Below are positions 52,265-60,669 of a stretch of 64,000 nucleotides of DNA, piece after piece. Under the pieces are notes generated by a model. That model did not search any database and had not been told where the DNA came from. It saw nothing but the letters and a program-made list of their open reading frames with translations. Position 1 is the first letter of the stretch. Every line of letters begins with the position of its first letter. Origin of the DNA: Rhizobium oryzihabitans. Lineage in GTDB: Bacteria > Pseudomonadota > Alphaproteobacteria > Rhizobiales > Rhizobiaceae. Location: the NCBI RefSeq assembly GCF_010669145.1, contig NZ_CP048632.1:1178001-1242000 (forward strand). The letters run 5' to 3'. Both the position numbers and the translations under genes were made by a program.

Positions 52265-53779
52265 ATGACCCTTATCACGCTTCGCAATCTCGGAATCATT
52301 CTGGGAAAACCGCTTTTTTCCAATCTCAGCCTCACCGTGAATGCGGGAGACCGCATCGGCATCGTGGCGGCGAATGGTTGCGGCAAATCCACACTGCTCA
52401 ATTGCCTTGCCGGTGAACTGGACGCCACCAATGGCGATATCACCCGGCTACGCGGGCTGACGCAGTCCATCGTCCATCAGCACCTGCCGTCGGCGCTTCT
52501 GGAACAGAGGATGCGGGACGCCGTGCTTTCCGCCCTGCCGGCGGATGCGATCGACAATGAAAGCTGGCGCGCCGATATTATTTTCGACGCCATGATGGTG
52601 CCGGAGCCCTATCGTCAGCGCCTTTTGAAAGAACTGAGCGGCGGCTGGCAGAGGCTTGCCATGCTGGCGCGGGCCTGGATCACCGAGCCGGATGTCCTTT
52701 TGCTCGACGAGCCGACCAACCATCTCGATCTTGAAAAAATCAACGTGCTGGAAAGCTGGCTCAATCAGCTGCCGCGCGATACGGCGGTCGTCATCGTCAG
52801 CCATGACCGCGCCTTCCTCGACAATGTTACAAGAACCACGCTGTTTCTGCGGCCGGAAAATTCGGCGCTCTTCCGCCTGCCCTATAGCCACGCGCGTGCG
52901 GCACTTGCGGAGGAGGATGCGGCCGATGAGCGACGCTTCCAGCGCGACATGAAAACCGTGCAGCAATTGCGCCGGCAGGCCGCGAAGCTCAACAATATCG
53001 GCATCAATTCCGGCAGCGATCTACTGACCATCAAGACCAAGCAGTTGCGCCAGCGCGCCGAAAAGCTGGAGGAAAAAGCGCGGCCGGCACATCAGGAACG
53101 ATCAGCCGGCAAGATCCAGCTCGCCAATCGTGGCACCCACGCCAAGGTCCTGATTACACTGGAAGATATCCCCGTCTCGATACCGGATGGAACAGTGCTG
53201 TTTCGCACCGGCCGGCAATTTATCCGCCAGGGCGACCGCGTCGTCATTCTCGGCCGCAACGGCGTCGGCAAGACGCGGCTGATCTCGCTTTTGAAAGAAG
53301 CGGTGACCGATGCCGAGCAGATACGCGAAGGCATAAAGGCGACGCCATCGCTGGTGGCCGGATATGTCGATCAGTCGCTTGCGGAAATCGACGACGACAG
53401 CACAGCCTTTGCGCTCATGACGCGCCGGTTCGACATTGGCGACCAGCGGGTGCGCGGCCTGCTTGCGGGTGCGGGGATCGACATGGAAATGCAGAAACGC
53501 CGCATCGCAACGCTTTCCGGCGGGCAGAAGGCCCGGCTTGCCATGCTGGCGCTGCGGCTGACGGAACCGAATTTCTACCTGCTGGACGAGCCCACCAACC
53601 ATCTGGACATTGAAGGGCAGGAAGCGCTGGAGGCGGAGATTACCGGCCATGAAGCCAGCTGCGTCCTCATCTCGCACGACAGAAGTTTCGTGCGGGCGGT
53701 CGGGACCCGTTTCTGGCTGATAGACAAGCGGAAGCTGGTGGAAGTCGACGATCCGGAAGCGTTTTTCGCCTCGGCGTAA
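52265..53779 (+). CDS. ABC-F family ATPase (ribosome-associated, possible antibiotic resistance)
   Basis: A 504-residue soluble protein with two ABC domains and no membrane segment. Walker A sites are AANGCGKS (35-42) and LGRNGVGKT (about 330). Both signature motifs (LSGGWQ and LSGGQKARLAM) and both DEPTNHLD motifs are present. The inter-domain linker (about 210-290) is helical and basic, as required for reaching the ribosome. ABC-F proteins act in translation or protect ribosomes from antibiotics. A leader peptide and attenuator precede it, which favours the inducible protection type. The start has only a weak ribosome site. Confidence 0.92.
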   Translation: MTLITLRNLGIILGKPLFSNLSLTVNAGDRIGIVAANGCGKSTLLNCLAGELDATNGDITRLRGLTQSIVHQHLPSALLEQRMRDAVLSALPADAIDNESWRADIIFDAMMVPEPYRQRLLKELSGGWQRLAMLARAWITEPDVLLLDEPTNHLDLEKINVLESWLNQLPRDTAVVIVSHDRAFLDNVTRTTLFLRPENSALFRLPYSHARAALAEEDAADERRFQRDMKTVQQLRRQAAKLNNIGINSGSDLLTIKTKQLRQRAEKLEEKARPAHQERSAGKIQLANRGTHAKVLITLEDIPVSIPDGTVLFRTGRQFIRQGDRVVILGRNGVGKTRLISLLKEAVTDAEQIREGIKATPSLVAGYVDQSLAEIDDDSTAFALMTRRFDIGDQRVRGLLAGAGIDMEMQKRRIATLSGGQKARLAMLALRLTEPNFYLLDEPTNHLDIEGQEALEAEITGHEASCVLISHDRSFVRAVGTRFWLIDKRKLVEVDDPEAFFASA

Positions 53780-53837
53780 TGGCCCTCGAATGGGCCACCC
53801 CCTCCCGCCGGTTTCGCGGCGGGAGGGGTACTAACCG

Positions 53838-54617
53838 TCATTTCTTCTGCGAAACCAGCGAGAAGAACGCGCCCTGCGGGTCCTGGCAATTGACGATCCA
53901 GCTCTCGCCGGGCACTTCCATCGGGCCGTTGACGACCTTGCCGCCGCCGGTGCTGATGCGGGTGACGGCGTCATCAATACCGTCGACATTGAAGTAATAA
54001 CCCCAATAACAGACGGGTACCTGCGGCATGCGTTTCATCATGCCGCCAATGGCTTTGCCGTTATGGGCGAAGATGCGATACGGGCCCATTTCGCCCATGT
54101 CGAAATCATGGTCCTTGGTCCAGCCGAAGACGTCGCCGTAAAAGGCGGTCGCTCCATCCACATCGCCCGTCATCAGTTCGTACCAGCCGACATGCCCCTG
54201 CTTGCTCTGCATGTCCTCGGGGAAACCGCCGCTCTCCATCGGCAGCGGCGTCATGATGCAGATAACCGCACCATAGGGATCGGCCACCACCGCAAAGCGG
54301 CCGATTTCCGGGATATCCTGCGGCTGGCGCATGACGGAGCCGCCCTTTGCCTCGAATTGTTTCGCCGAGGCATCGACGTCGTCCACGGAGACATAACCGG
54401 TCCAGTTCGGCGGAATGCCCTGCCCTTTATGTTCCTCGGTCAGCTCCATGATGCCGCCCATGCCTTTGCCGTCAGCTTCCAGCACGAGATAGGGCATTTC
54501 CGGCGAACCGAAATCCTTGGTCTGCCAGCCGATGGCATGGCCATAGAAGCGGGCGGCCGCTTCCATGTCAGGCGTCATCAATTCGACCCATATGAATTTT
54601 CCGTGTGTATCGGACAT
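53838..54617 (-). CDS. Two-domain VOC family protein
   Basis: A 259-residue protein with two VOC domains (about 5-125 and 140-255): KFIWVELMTPDMEAAARFYGHAIGW and GHVGWYELMTGDVDGATAFYGDVFGW. It resembles the CFP-30B/27-kDa antigen type. The metal ligands seem only partly kept, so a ligand-binding role is possible. It lies third in the divergent group DUF899-DUF1579-VOC on the minus strand. Confidence 0.88.
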   Translation of the reverse strand: MSDTHGKFIWVELMTPDMEAAARFYGHAIGWQTKDFGSPEMPYLVLEADGKGMGGIMELTEEHKGQGIPPNWTGYVSVDDVDASAKQFEAKGGSVMRQPQDIPEIGRFAVVADPYGAVICIMTPLPMESGGFPEDMQSKQGHVGWYELMTGDVDGATAFYGDVFGWTKDHDFDMGEMGPYRIFAHNGKAIGGMMKRMPQVPVCYWGYYFNVDGIDDAVTRISTGGGKVVNGPMEVPGESWIVNCQDPQGAFFSLVSQKK

Positions 54618-54711
54618 TTTGTCTCCTCCGGAGATCTTGGTGCGAATTTTTAGCGATCATCCGCCGCGGAATGCGGCGGCGCTTCGGGTTCGGATGAATT
54701 CCGGCAGCGCT

Positions 54712-55206
54712 TTATGCCTTGCGCCGGAATTCCGACGTCATGAAGGTTTTGAAGGTGCCATCCGGCTGCTTGACGCTGCCGGAAAAGCTGCGGTGACTAT
54801 CGTCATGCAGCACCAGTACATCGTGATAGGTGTCGATGCGGCCGGAACCGTCAAAGGCAGGCCCTTCCGCTTCCAGCGTCAGGGTTTTGCCGTCATTTTC
54901 CAGCCAGCCTTTGTAGACCCAGAGATTGGTCATCATCGACCCCACCCAGGTGCCGACGAAATTGCCCTTGGCCGGGTCGAAACCCACCGTAATGACGGCC
55001 GTCATCTCCGTTCCGTCAGGCATCTTGCCGGTGCCTTCGCCAATGATCCACAGCCCGCCAATGGAGCGGACGGTCTCGTTGAATTGCTGGTTCGGATCAT
55101 CAGGATCATATCCCTCATGGCCGGAACTGGAGGTCATGACCCAGTCTCCGACAATCCTCTTCAGGAATTCATGTTCCTTCTGCGGTTTGGCGATTTCCAT
55201 TTCCAT
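54712..55206 (-). CDS. DUF1579 family protein
   Basis: A 164-residue protein of the DUF1579 family (lipocalin-like beta barrel). It shows the pattern EHEFLKRIVGDWV...SSGHEGYDPD, then GGLWIIGEGTGKMPDG and GFDPAKGNFVGTWVGSMMTNLWVYKGWL. No signal peptide or catalytic motif. The role is unknown; similar proteins accompany DUF899 and DGPF proteins in stress operons. ribosome site AGGAGGACACAAG precedes the ATG. Confidence 0.88.
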   Translation of the reverse strand: MEMEIAKPQKEHEFLKRIVGDWVMTSSSGHEGYDPDDPNQQFNETVRSIGGLWIIGEGTGKMPDGTEMTAVITVGFDPAKGNFVGTWVGSMMTNLWVYKGWLENDGKTLTLEAEGPAFDGSGRIDTYHDVLVLHDDSHRSFSGSVKQPDGTFKTFMTSEFRRKA

Positions 55207-55232
55207 CTTGTGTCCTCCTCGTCTGTCTGTTT

Positions 55233-55961
55233 TCAGTGGCAGCAGGATGCGGCTTTCGGCTCGTCCTCATATTGATCGTGCCGACGCACCCAATCCATTA
55301 CCCCGTCTTCGTTACGGCCTTTTGGCACCAGATCGAGCAGCATCAGCGTGCCGAGCGCCTGTTCCATGCCTCGGGCATAGGCGGAATAGGTATGGTAGAT
55401 TTTGCCGTCCTCGCCCTTGGCGAAAACACTGACACCGTGCAGGTCCTTCAGGTCGCCCATAGGCTCGATTTCACGGTAATTATAGGTGATAGCCCCGCTC
55501 TCGATATCCTCATCGCGGAAGGAGGCCTGATAATCATAGTTGAAGTCGCTGCTGTCAGCCGAAACCCACGGAAACTTCCAGCCCATGCGATGTCTGTAGC
55601 CTTCAATCTTCTCGAGCGGCGCGCGGGAGACCGCGACGAAGGCCGCATCCCCGTGCTTCAGGTGAACCATCGCACCATCGACATGGTCGGCAAAAAAGGA
55701 ACAGCCGGTGCAGCCCTCCTCCCAGTCGGGCGCCAGCATGAAATGGTAGACGATGAGCTGGCTGCAGGTGCCAAAGAGTTCCTTCAGCGATTTCGGGCCG
55801 GAAGGCGCATCGAAAATATAGTCCTTCGTCACCTCTTCCCAGGGCAATGCACGCCGCGCTTCGTTCAGCCTGTCACGGGCGCGGGTCAGTTCCTTTTCCT
55901 TCACCAGCAGGTCGCGGCGGGCCGCAATCCACTCCTCATTCGAAACAACGGGATGAGACAT
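55233..55961 (-). CDS. DUF899 thioredoxin-like protein
   Basis: A 242-residue protein of the DUF899 family with a thioredoxin fold. The conserved EGCTGCSFFADHVDGAMVHL holds a CxxC pair (about Cys92/Cys95), and FPWVSADSSDFNYDYQ and DVFARG-like VSVFAKGEDGKIYHTYSAY are present. The ending ASCCH adds two cysteines. It may be a peroxide- or thiol-related redox protein. AAGGAGGAAAGATC precedes ATG 55961; the longer frame to 56012 is rejected. It is first in its operon and divergent from marR. Confidence 0.88.
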   Translation of the reverse strand: MSHPVVSNEEWIAARRDLLVKEKELTRARDRLNEARRALPWEEVTKDYIFDAPSGPKSLKELFGTCSQLIVYHFMLAPDWEEGCTGCSFFADHVDGAMVHLKHGDAAFVAVSRAPLEKIEGYRHRMGWKFPWVSADSSDFNYDYQASFRDEDIESGAITYNYREIEPMGDLKDLHGVSVFAKGEDGKIYHTYSAYARGMEQALGTLMLLDLVPKGRNEDGVMDWVRRHDQYEDEPKAASCCH

Positions 55962-56088
55962 GATCTTTCCTCCTTGGATCCGTCTTTCACCACGGCACCA
56001 CTCCGCTCCCACGCAGCGCGCCGCCTATTTCTGCATTGAAAGTCAATAAAACCATCAGCGGGGCATCAAGTTCCGCTTGACTAATTAG

Positions 56089-56100
56089 GTTGATATCAAC
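56089..56100. promoter_or_regulatory. Candidate MarR operator
   Basis: GTTGATATCAAC is a perfect 12-base palindrome 12 bases upstream of the MarR start and 128 upstream of the DUF899 gene. It is the likely binding site of the adjacent MarR protein. Confidence 0.6.
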
Positions 56101-56111
56101 ATATTTATCCC

Positions 56112-56558
56112 ATGTCAAACGCCAGCGTAATTCCTTTTTCAGCAACTCTTTTCGTGCGGGACGCCTGTCTCTGCCTGCATGCGCAGCGTGCGGCACGGGC
56201 GCTTGCGCGGCTGTTCGACAACGCGCTGAAGCCTGTTGGCATCAATAATGGCCAGTTTTCGCTGCTGATGTCGCTCAACCGGCCGGAACCGCCGCCGATG
56301 GGGCCGGTCGCCAACCTTCTGGCCATGGACCGCACGACGCTGACGGCGGCGCTGAAGCCGCTGGAACGGCGCGGGCTGGTCAGCATCGAGCAGGATCCCA
56401 GGGACAGGCGCGGCAAGCGCCTGCGGCTGACGGCCGATGGCATGGCCGTGCTCGCCGCCGCCTTCCCCATCTGGGAACAGACCCATGCCGAAATCGAAGC
56501 CCGCATCGGCAGCGGCGACCCTGACCGGCTGCGCCGCGATCTCATCGACCTCGGCTGA
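56112..56558 (+). CDS. MarR family transcriptional regulator
   Basis: A 148-residue winged-helix regulator (wing at about 75-100: VSIEQDPRDRRGKRLRLTADG). Cysteines near the N-terminus (Cys19 and Cys21 in DACLCLHAQR) resemble the redox-sensing position of OhrR/MarR proteins. It starts 12 bases after the palindrome and has no ribosome site, so it may be leaderless. It lies between the DUF899 operon and the YciI gene; it is the obvious local controller of both. Confidence 0.9.
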   Translation: MSNASVIPFSATLFVRDACLCLHAQRAARALARLFDNALKPVGINNGQFSLLMSLNRPEPPPMGPVANLLAMDRTTLTAALKPLERRGLVSIEQDPRDRRGKRLRLTADGMAVLAAAFPIWEQTHAEIEARIGSGDPDRLRRDLIDLG

Positions 56559-56659
56559 CACGAAGGCGGCATATCGCCACTTTTGTCGCCGAAAATGTCA
56601 TCGGGCCGTCGCGACGAACGGCGAAACTATCGGGAAGACGCAACCAAGGAGGAAAGACA

Positions 56660-57082
56660 ATGCGTGTCATCGTTTTTGTAAAGGCCACGAAAAGCAGCGA
56701 AGATGGCGTCATGCCGACGACCGAGCTGATGGAGGCGATGGGGAAATTCAACGAGGAACTGGTCAATGCCGGCATCATGCTTTCCGGCGACGGCCTGCAC
56801 CCCTCCTCCAAGGGCAAAAGGATCGTTTTTGACGGCGACAGCCGCAGCGTAATCGACGGCCCCTTCCCGCATACCAACGAACTGGTTGCCGGCTTCTGGC
56901 TCTGGCAGGTGAAAGACATGGACGAGGCGGTGGAATGGGTGAAACGCTGCCCGAACCCGATGCTGGAAAAAAGCGAGATCGAAATCCGCCCGATGTTTGA
57001 AATGGAAGATTTCGGCGAGGCGGTGACACCGGAAATCGCTGCGCATGTGGAAGAACTGCGCGCGCGTGTGGCGAAGCAGTAA
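56660..57082 (+). CDS. YciI/DGPF domain protein
   Basis: A 140-residue protein of the YCII (DGPF) family, a ferredoxin-like fold: MRVIVFVKATKSSEDG, then GLHPSSKGKRIVFDG, VIDGPFPHTNELVAGFWLWQVKDMDEAVEWVKRCPNPM. The DGPF motif is exact. Relatives are often encoded with ECF sigma factors; none is here. AGGAGGAAAG gives a strong ribosome site. The gene lies 102 bases after marR on the same strand. Confidence 0.92.
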   Translation: MRVIVFVKATKSSEDGVMPTTELMEAMGKFNEELVNAGIMLSGDGLHPSSKGKRIVFDGDSRSVIDGPFPHTNELVAGFWLWQVKDMDEAVEWVKRCPNPMLEKSEIEIRPMFEMEDFGEAVTPEIAAHVEELRARVAKQ

Positions 57083-57138
57083 GGGCTGCCCGAACTTACG
57101 GCTAGGCCCGATTAGACTGTAGGGATGCCGCTTGTTTC

Positions 57139-57255
57139 GTCTCCCCTAGGGGGAGAAGTCCGCGGCAGCGGGATGAGGGGGCAAGGGTGCGGTCCATCGC
57201 TGCCGTTGCCCCCTCATCCGACCCTTCGGGCCACCTTCTCCCCGGCGGGGAGAAG
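57139..57255. repeat. Palindromic repeat, family D, copy 2
   Basis: CGTCTCCCCTAGGGGGAGAAG at one end and CTTCTCCCCGGCGGGGAGAAG at the other; the interior GGGATGAGGGGGC and CCCCCTCATCCGACCCTTCG pairs as in copy 1 (756-874). It lies between the convergent YciI and RES genes. Confidence 0.88.
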
Positions 57256-57290
57256 AAACAGGCGGCGACGTCCTGCCTAACAGACGAGAA

Positions 57291-58052
57291 TCAACCCAAC
57301 AGACCCGCCAGACGCGGATCACCGGCAAAATCCGAAACCGAAAAACCAGTTCTGCGCATCGGAAATTCGCAGAGCGCCTGCACCCCTGTTTTGGACAGGT
57401 GAATGCGCCAGCTCATCCGTTCCACCGGCGCTTTCGCGGCAAAGGCCTTAGGTGACAGGATGGCAATGTTGAGGCCGCCTGCGGGATCGCGCACCGAGCG
57501 GTAGAGAATGGCCTCGATTTTCGCCAGCCGCGCCTGCTCGGCAAGCGCCTGGCAGGGCTCGTAATTCTGCAGGTCGGTCCAGTGCGCTTCGTCCCGGCTC
57601 AGTTCGGGCTTGGTGAGATTGAGCGCCGCATCCGTGGCAATGCGTGCCGCGAAGGCGGAATAGTCGGCGGGATTGGCAGGCAGTGGCGTGCCGGGGGATT
57701 CCGCATAAAAAAGCAGCCGGTAGAAGGCCATTTCGGCAAGCGCAGTTTCCACCTTCGCGGCGGCGTAATAAACGCCTTCGGTAAACCCTGCCCGGCGGAA
57801 ACGCGAGCCATGCGGATAGGCAGCGCCATAACGGAAGGGGGTGGCGAGAAGATAGTCGAAACCGGCGCATTCCGGCGGAAACGGCCTCTTGCTCGCCTCC
57901 AGAATATCTTCCAGCAGCGACTGCTCTTCCACCGTGTCCACCAGCTTCATGGTGGAAACCTGATGCTGCGCCTCCACCAGCCGCCAGTATTTTCCCGATG
58001 CGGTGCGTTTTTCAGACAGGAGCGCGTCGGGCGTCCAGATAGGAGAGGACAT
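57291..58052 (-). CDS. RES domain toxin of a type II toxin-antitoxin pair
   Basis: A 253-residue protein of the RES family, whose members degrade or modify NAD+. The RES fold positions are seen: Arg in FRYGAAYPHGSRFR, Glu in YYAAAKVETALAEMAFYR, and Ser in the late YRSVRDP region. The first 60 residues precede the catalytic core. It overlaps the antitoxin gene by 41 bases, typical for this pair, and is translated from within it. An operator lies before the antitoxin. Confidence 0.9.
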   Translation of the reverse strand: MSSPIWTPDALLSEKRTASGKYWRLVEAQHQVSTMKLVDTVEEQSLLEDILEASKRPFPPECAGFDYLLATPFRYGAAYPHGSRFRRAGFTEGVYYAAAKVETALAEMAFYRLLFYAESPGTPLPANPADYSAFAARIATDAALNLTKPELSRDEAHWTDLQNYEPCQALAEQARLAKIEAILYRSVRDPAGGLNIAILSPKAFAAKAPVERMSWRIHLSKTGVQALCEFPMRRTGFSVSDFAGDPRLAGLLG

Positions 58053-58395
58053 CGATCAATCCGGTAATGGTGGTGAGTCTGTCGGCAGGCACGGCATCAA
58101 GCGCCGTATTGTGATTGCGCAGCCAGTTTTTCGCGACCGCCTCATCGCCACCGGCGATGGCGTCCAGCGAACGAAACACCCGGATCAGCAGCACCGCAAG
58201 CTCGAAGGACTTGGCGCCCGGCTCCAGCAGGAAATCAAGTCGTTTCATGCGCGAGACCGTGGGTGCGGAAACGCCGAGAATATCCGCCGTGCGGGCGGCG
58301 TTCAGGCCCAGCCGTTCGGCAGCGGCGATGACGGCCTTGGTAACGACCCTGCCCTGCGATGCAGGATCACTGGCGGTCTTGGCGTGAATATTCAT
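58012..58395 (-). CDS. Xre/MbcA/ParS-type antitoxin
   Basis: A 127-residue antitoxin with an N-terminal HTH (about 18-52; VVTKAVIAAAERLGLNAARTADILGVSAPTVSRMKR) and a C-terminal DUF2384 toxin-binding region (about 65-125; FELAVLLIRVFRSLDAIAGGDEAVAKNWLRNHN...). It neutralises the RES toxin and represses its own operon. AAAGGA precedes the ATG. Palindrome 58414-58439 lies 18 bases upstream. Confidence 0.92.
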   Translation of the reverse strand: MNIHAKTASDPASQGRVVTKAVIAAAERLGLNAARTADILGVSAPTVSRMKRLDFLLEPGAKSFELAVLLIRVFRSLDAIAGGDEAVAKNWLRNHNTALDAVPADRLTTITGLIDVLSYLDARRAPV

Positions 58396-58413
58396 GGCAC
58401 AAATCCTTTCCTT

Positions 58414-58439
58414 AGAAAGAATATAGCATGTTTCTTTCT
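58414..58439. promoter_or_regulatory. Operator of the RES-Xre operon
   Basis: Perfect arms AGAAAGAA and TTCTTTCT around ten bases, 18 bases upstream of the antitoxin start. It is probably bound by the antitoxin for autoregulation. Confidence 0.7.
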
Positions 58440-58505
58440 GAAAACAAGAAGGCCGGGATGAACCCGGCCCAAGCGTTGCCGACGGAGGCGCGAAATCTCG
58501 CCTCT

Positions 58506-58579
58506 GTCATCCTCGGGCTTGACCCGAGGATCCATACCCACCGAGACCGATGCATCCTCGGGTCAAGCCCGAGGATGAC
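58506..58579. repeat. Palindromic repeat, family B, copy 4
   Basis: GTCATCCTCGGGCTTGACCC at the left and its mirror at the right, with a short unpaired centre. It lies between the RES-Xre promoter and the end of ohr. Confidence 0.9.
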
Positions 58580-58654
58580 GTCGCGGGTGCTGCGAGTTTC
58601 GCTCCCCATCAGCAGCCAGGATGAACCCCGGCCCCGCATTTCAAGCCTGAAAAA

Positions 58655-59077
58655 TCAGGCTACCGAAACGGGCACTTCCGTGGAGGTGCGCATCGCGTGG
58701 CTGTAGGGGCAGACGATATGGGCGGCGGCAACCAGTTCCTCTGCCTTTTCGCGTTCCAGACCGGGAATGTTGACCTTCAGCGACACTTCGATGCCGAAGC
58801 CGGTGCCGTCTTCGCGCGGGCCGATGCCGACAGTTGCCGTCACAGTCGTGTCTTCAGGAATCTTTACCTTCTGCTTGCCGGCGACAGCCTTCAAGGCGCC
58901 GAGGAAGCAGGCCGAATAACCGGCAGCAAAAAGCTGCTCCGGATTGGTGCCACGGGCGCCATCGCCGCCCAGTTCCTTCGGAACAGTCAGCGTGACGTCG
59001 AGGACGCCGTCTTCCGACTTGGCGTTGCCGGCGCGGCCACCGGTGGCGGATGCTTTGGTCGTGTAGAGAATAGGCAT
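58655..59077 (-). CDS. ohr: Organic hydroperoxide resistance protein
   Basis: A 140-residue OsmC/Ohr family peroxidase. The catalytic cysteines are Cys57 (YSACFLGAL) and Cys123 (HIVCPYSHA). It reduces organic hydroperoxides with lipoylated proteins as electron donors. The start at 59077 has GGGAG; the reading frame extends upstream without similarity. It is divergent from ohrR, which represses it until oxidised; the operator at 59121-59133 lies 44 bases upstream. Confidence 0.96.
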   Translation of the reverse strand: MPILYTTKASATGGRAGNAKSEDGVLDVTLTVPKELGGDGARGTNPEQLFAAGYSACFLGALKAVAGKQKVKIPEDTTVTATVGIGPREDGTGFGIEVSLKVNIPGLEREKAEELVAAAHIVCPYSHAMRTSTEVPVSVA

Positions 59078-59120
59078 GGCATTTACTCCCTTCGGGTTGG
59101 TGTTGAAGCTCTTATAGCGA

Positions 59121-59133
59121 ACAATTAAATTGT
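59121..59133. promoter_or_regulatory. OhrR operator
   Basis: ACAATT-A-AATTGT is a 13-base dyad in the ohr/ohrR gap. It agrees with OhrR sites known from Agrobacterium and Bacillus (TACAATT-AATTGTA). A second weaker AT-rich half-site lies at about 59138-59152. Confidence 0.8.
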
Positions 59134-59271
59134 GCGCAATATAATTTTGTACATTGAATGCGAAATTGTTTTTTGCGATAATTTTCACGAAATTTCGTCG
59201 CGCATCCATGCGGCAGGAACCGAAAGCCGGGGCCGATTGTTCCCTTCCCGGTTGATTTTTGGAGCAAAACA

Positions 59272-59730
59272 ATGGGCGTAGAGGGCGATAACACCAAGAT
59301 GGAAAGCCTGTTGAGGCTGGACCAGCAGATATGCTTTGCCCTATATGGCGCGGCACATGCCTTCACGCGGGCCTATAAACCGCTGCTAGACCCGATCGGG
59401 CTGACCTATCCGCAATATCTGGTCATGATGGCGCTTTGGGAAAAAGAGACCTCCACCGTCAAGGCGCTCGGCGAAATGCTGGGGCTTGATTCGGGCACGC
59501 TTTCGCCGCTGCTGAAGAGGCTGGAACATGCAGGGCTGATTACCCGCAAACGCGGCACGGTGGATGAGCGGCAGGTGCTGGTGGCCCTGACGACGAAGGG
59601 CGCCGACCTCAAGAAAGAGGGCGTGAAGATCATGGCGGCCATCGGCGGCGCCACCGGTTGCGGGCTGGAGGAGCTGGCGCAGCTGCGGGACCGGGTGAAT
59701 GCGCTGAAGGATAGCCTGGCGCGACCATAA
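59272..59730 (+). CDS. ohrR: OhrR, organic-peroxide-sensing MarR family repressor
   Basis: A 152-residue MarR protein. The sensing residue is Cys21 in LRLDQQICFALYGA, the reactive cysteine of OhrR. The wing reads LITRKRGTVDERQVLVALT. A second cysteine (GCGLEEL, about Cys133) could form the disulfide, as in two-cysteine OhrR. GGAG precedes the ATG. A terminator follows 12 bases after the stop. Confidence 0.95.
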   Translation: MGVEGDNTKMESLLRLDQQICFALYGAAHAFTRAYKPLLDPIGLTYPQYLVMMALWEKETSTVKALGEMLGLDSGTLSPLLKRLEHAGLITRKRGTVDERQVLVALTTKGADLKKEGVKIMAAIGGATGCGLEELAQLRDRVNALKDSLARP

Positions 59731-59742
59731 TCCTCAAAAAAC

Positions 59743-59767
59743 AAAGGCGGCACATGGCCGCCTTTTT
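59743..59767 (+). terminator. ohrR terminator
   Basis: 9-bp stem AAAGGCGGC/GCCGCCTTT with loop ACATG, then TT. It lies 13 bases past the ohrR stop and also ends before the divergent-end of the transpeptidase gene. Confidence 0.8.
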
Positions 59768-59785
59768 ATGCGATTGAGTATCGGC

Positions 59786-60511
59786 TTACTGCCAGACCAC
59801 CACACGCGCCTTCTGCGGCACGCGGTCGTAAAGGTCGATGACATCCTGGTTCATCAGGCGCACGCAACCCGAAGAGACGGCCTTGCCGATGGAGTTCCAT
59901 TCCGGCGAACCGTGCAGACGGTAAAGCGTGTCCTTGCCGTTCTGGAAGATATAGAGGGCGCGCGCGCCGAGCGGGTTCTTCAGGCCCGGCGGCATGCCGC
60001 CATTCTTGGACGAATATTTGACCAGTTCCGGCTGGCGGGCGACCATTTCATCCGGCGGGGTCCATTTCGGCCATTTCTGACGCCACTGGATGACGCCCTC
60101 ACCCGACCAGGCAAAGCCATCGCGGCCGATGCCGACGCCGTAACGCATGGCGCTGCCGCCCTGCTCCACGACATAGAGGAAGCGCGAGCGCGTATCCACA
60201 ACGACGGTGCCGGGGCGCTCGCCGGTCGGGTCGACGACCCGCTGGCGATAATAACGCCGGTCGATTTTCTGATAGGGCACGGCGGGAATGACGTAACCGC
60301 CATCCTCGACGGAGCCGTACATGACGGCCAGTTCCGCATCGCTGACGCCCGGCGAGAACATCTGGCGGAAATCGCTGCCGATGGCGCTTGCCTGCTGGCG
60401 GATGGCGTCTCCCGTGCCCGACGAGGCGCAGCCTGCCAGAAGCGAAGCGGAGGAAATGCCGAGAAGGGAGAGAAAGGTACGTCTGGAAAGATCTGTGTCG
60501 GTGCTCGTCAT
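59786..60511 (-). CDS. L,D-transpeptidase (YkuD), Tat-type lipoprotein
   Basis: A 241-residue YkuD-domain protein that makes 3-3 cross-links or attaches proteins in the peptidoglycan. The catalytic motif is HGSPEWNSIGKAVSSGCVRL with the nucleophile Cys. The N-terminus carries SRRTFLSLLG (twin arginine) and lipobox LAGC, so it may be exported folded and lipidated. The start at 60511 is chosen over 60571. It is a close paralogue of the next gene (shared VVDTRSRFLYVV, GRDGFAWSG, WTPPDEMV blocks). Confidence 0.92.
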   Translation of the reverse strand: MTSTDTDLSRRTFLSLLGISSASLLAGCASSGTGDAIRQQASAIGSDFRQMFSPGVSDAELAVMYGSVEDGGYVIPAVPYQKIDRRYYRQRVVDPTGERPGTVVVDTRSRFLYVVEQGGSAMRYGVGIGRDGFAWSGEGVIQWRQKWPKWTPPDEMVARQPELVKYSSKNGGMPPGLKNPLGARALYIFQNGKDTLYRLHGSPEWNSIGKAVSSGCVRLMNQDVIDLYDRVPQKARVVVWQ

Positions 60512-60669
60512 AAGTCCGGTTTGTCCCACATTGCGAACGGCTATATCGCCGTTGTACGTCGTTTGTTCCACGTCTCAGGCGTATTGCGAAAATAGTTAAC
60601 CGACCGCTAAAAGCCAGTCACAAGGCGTTTGAGCGACGGCGCGGCACAGCGCTTTCTTTCAGAACGTGG

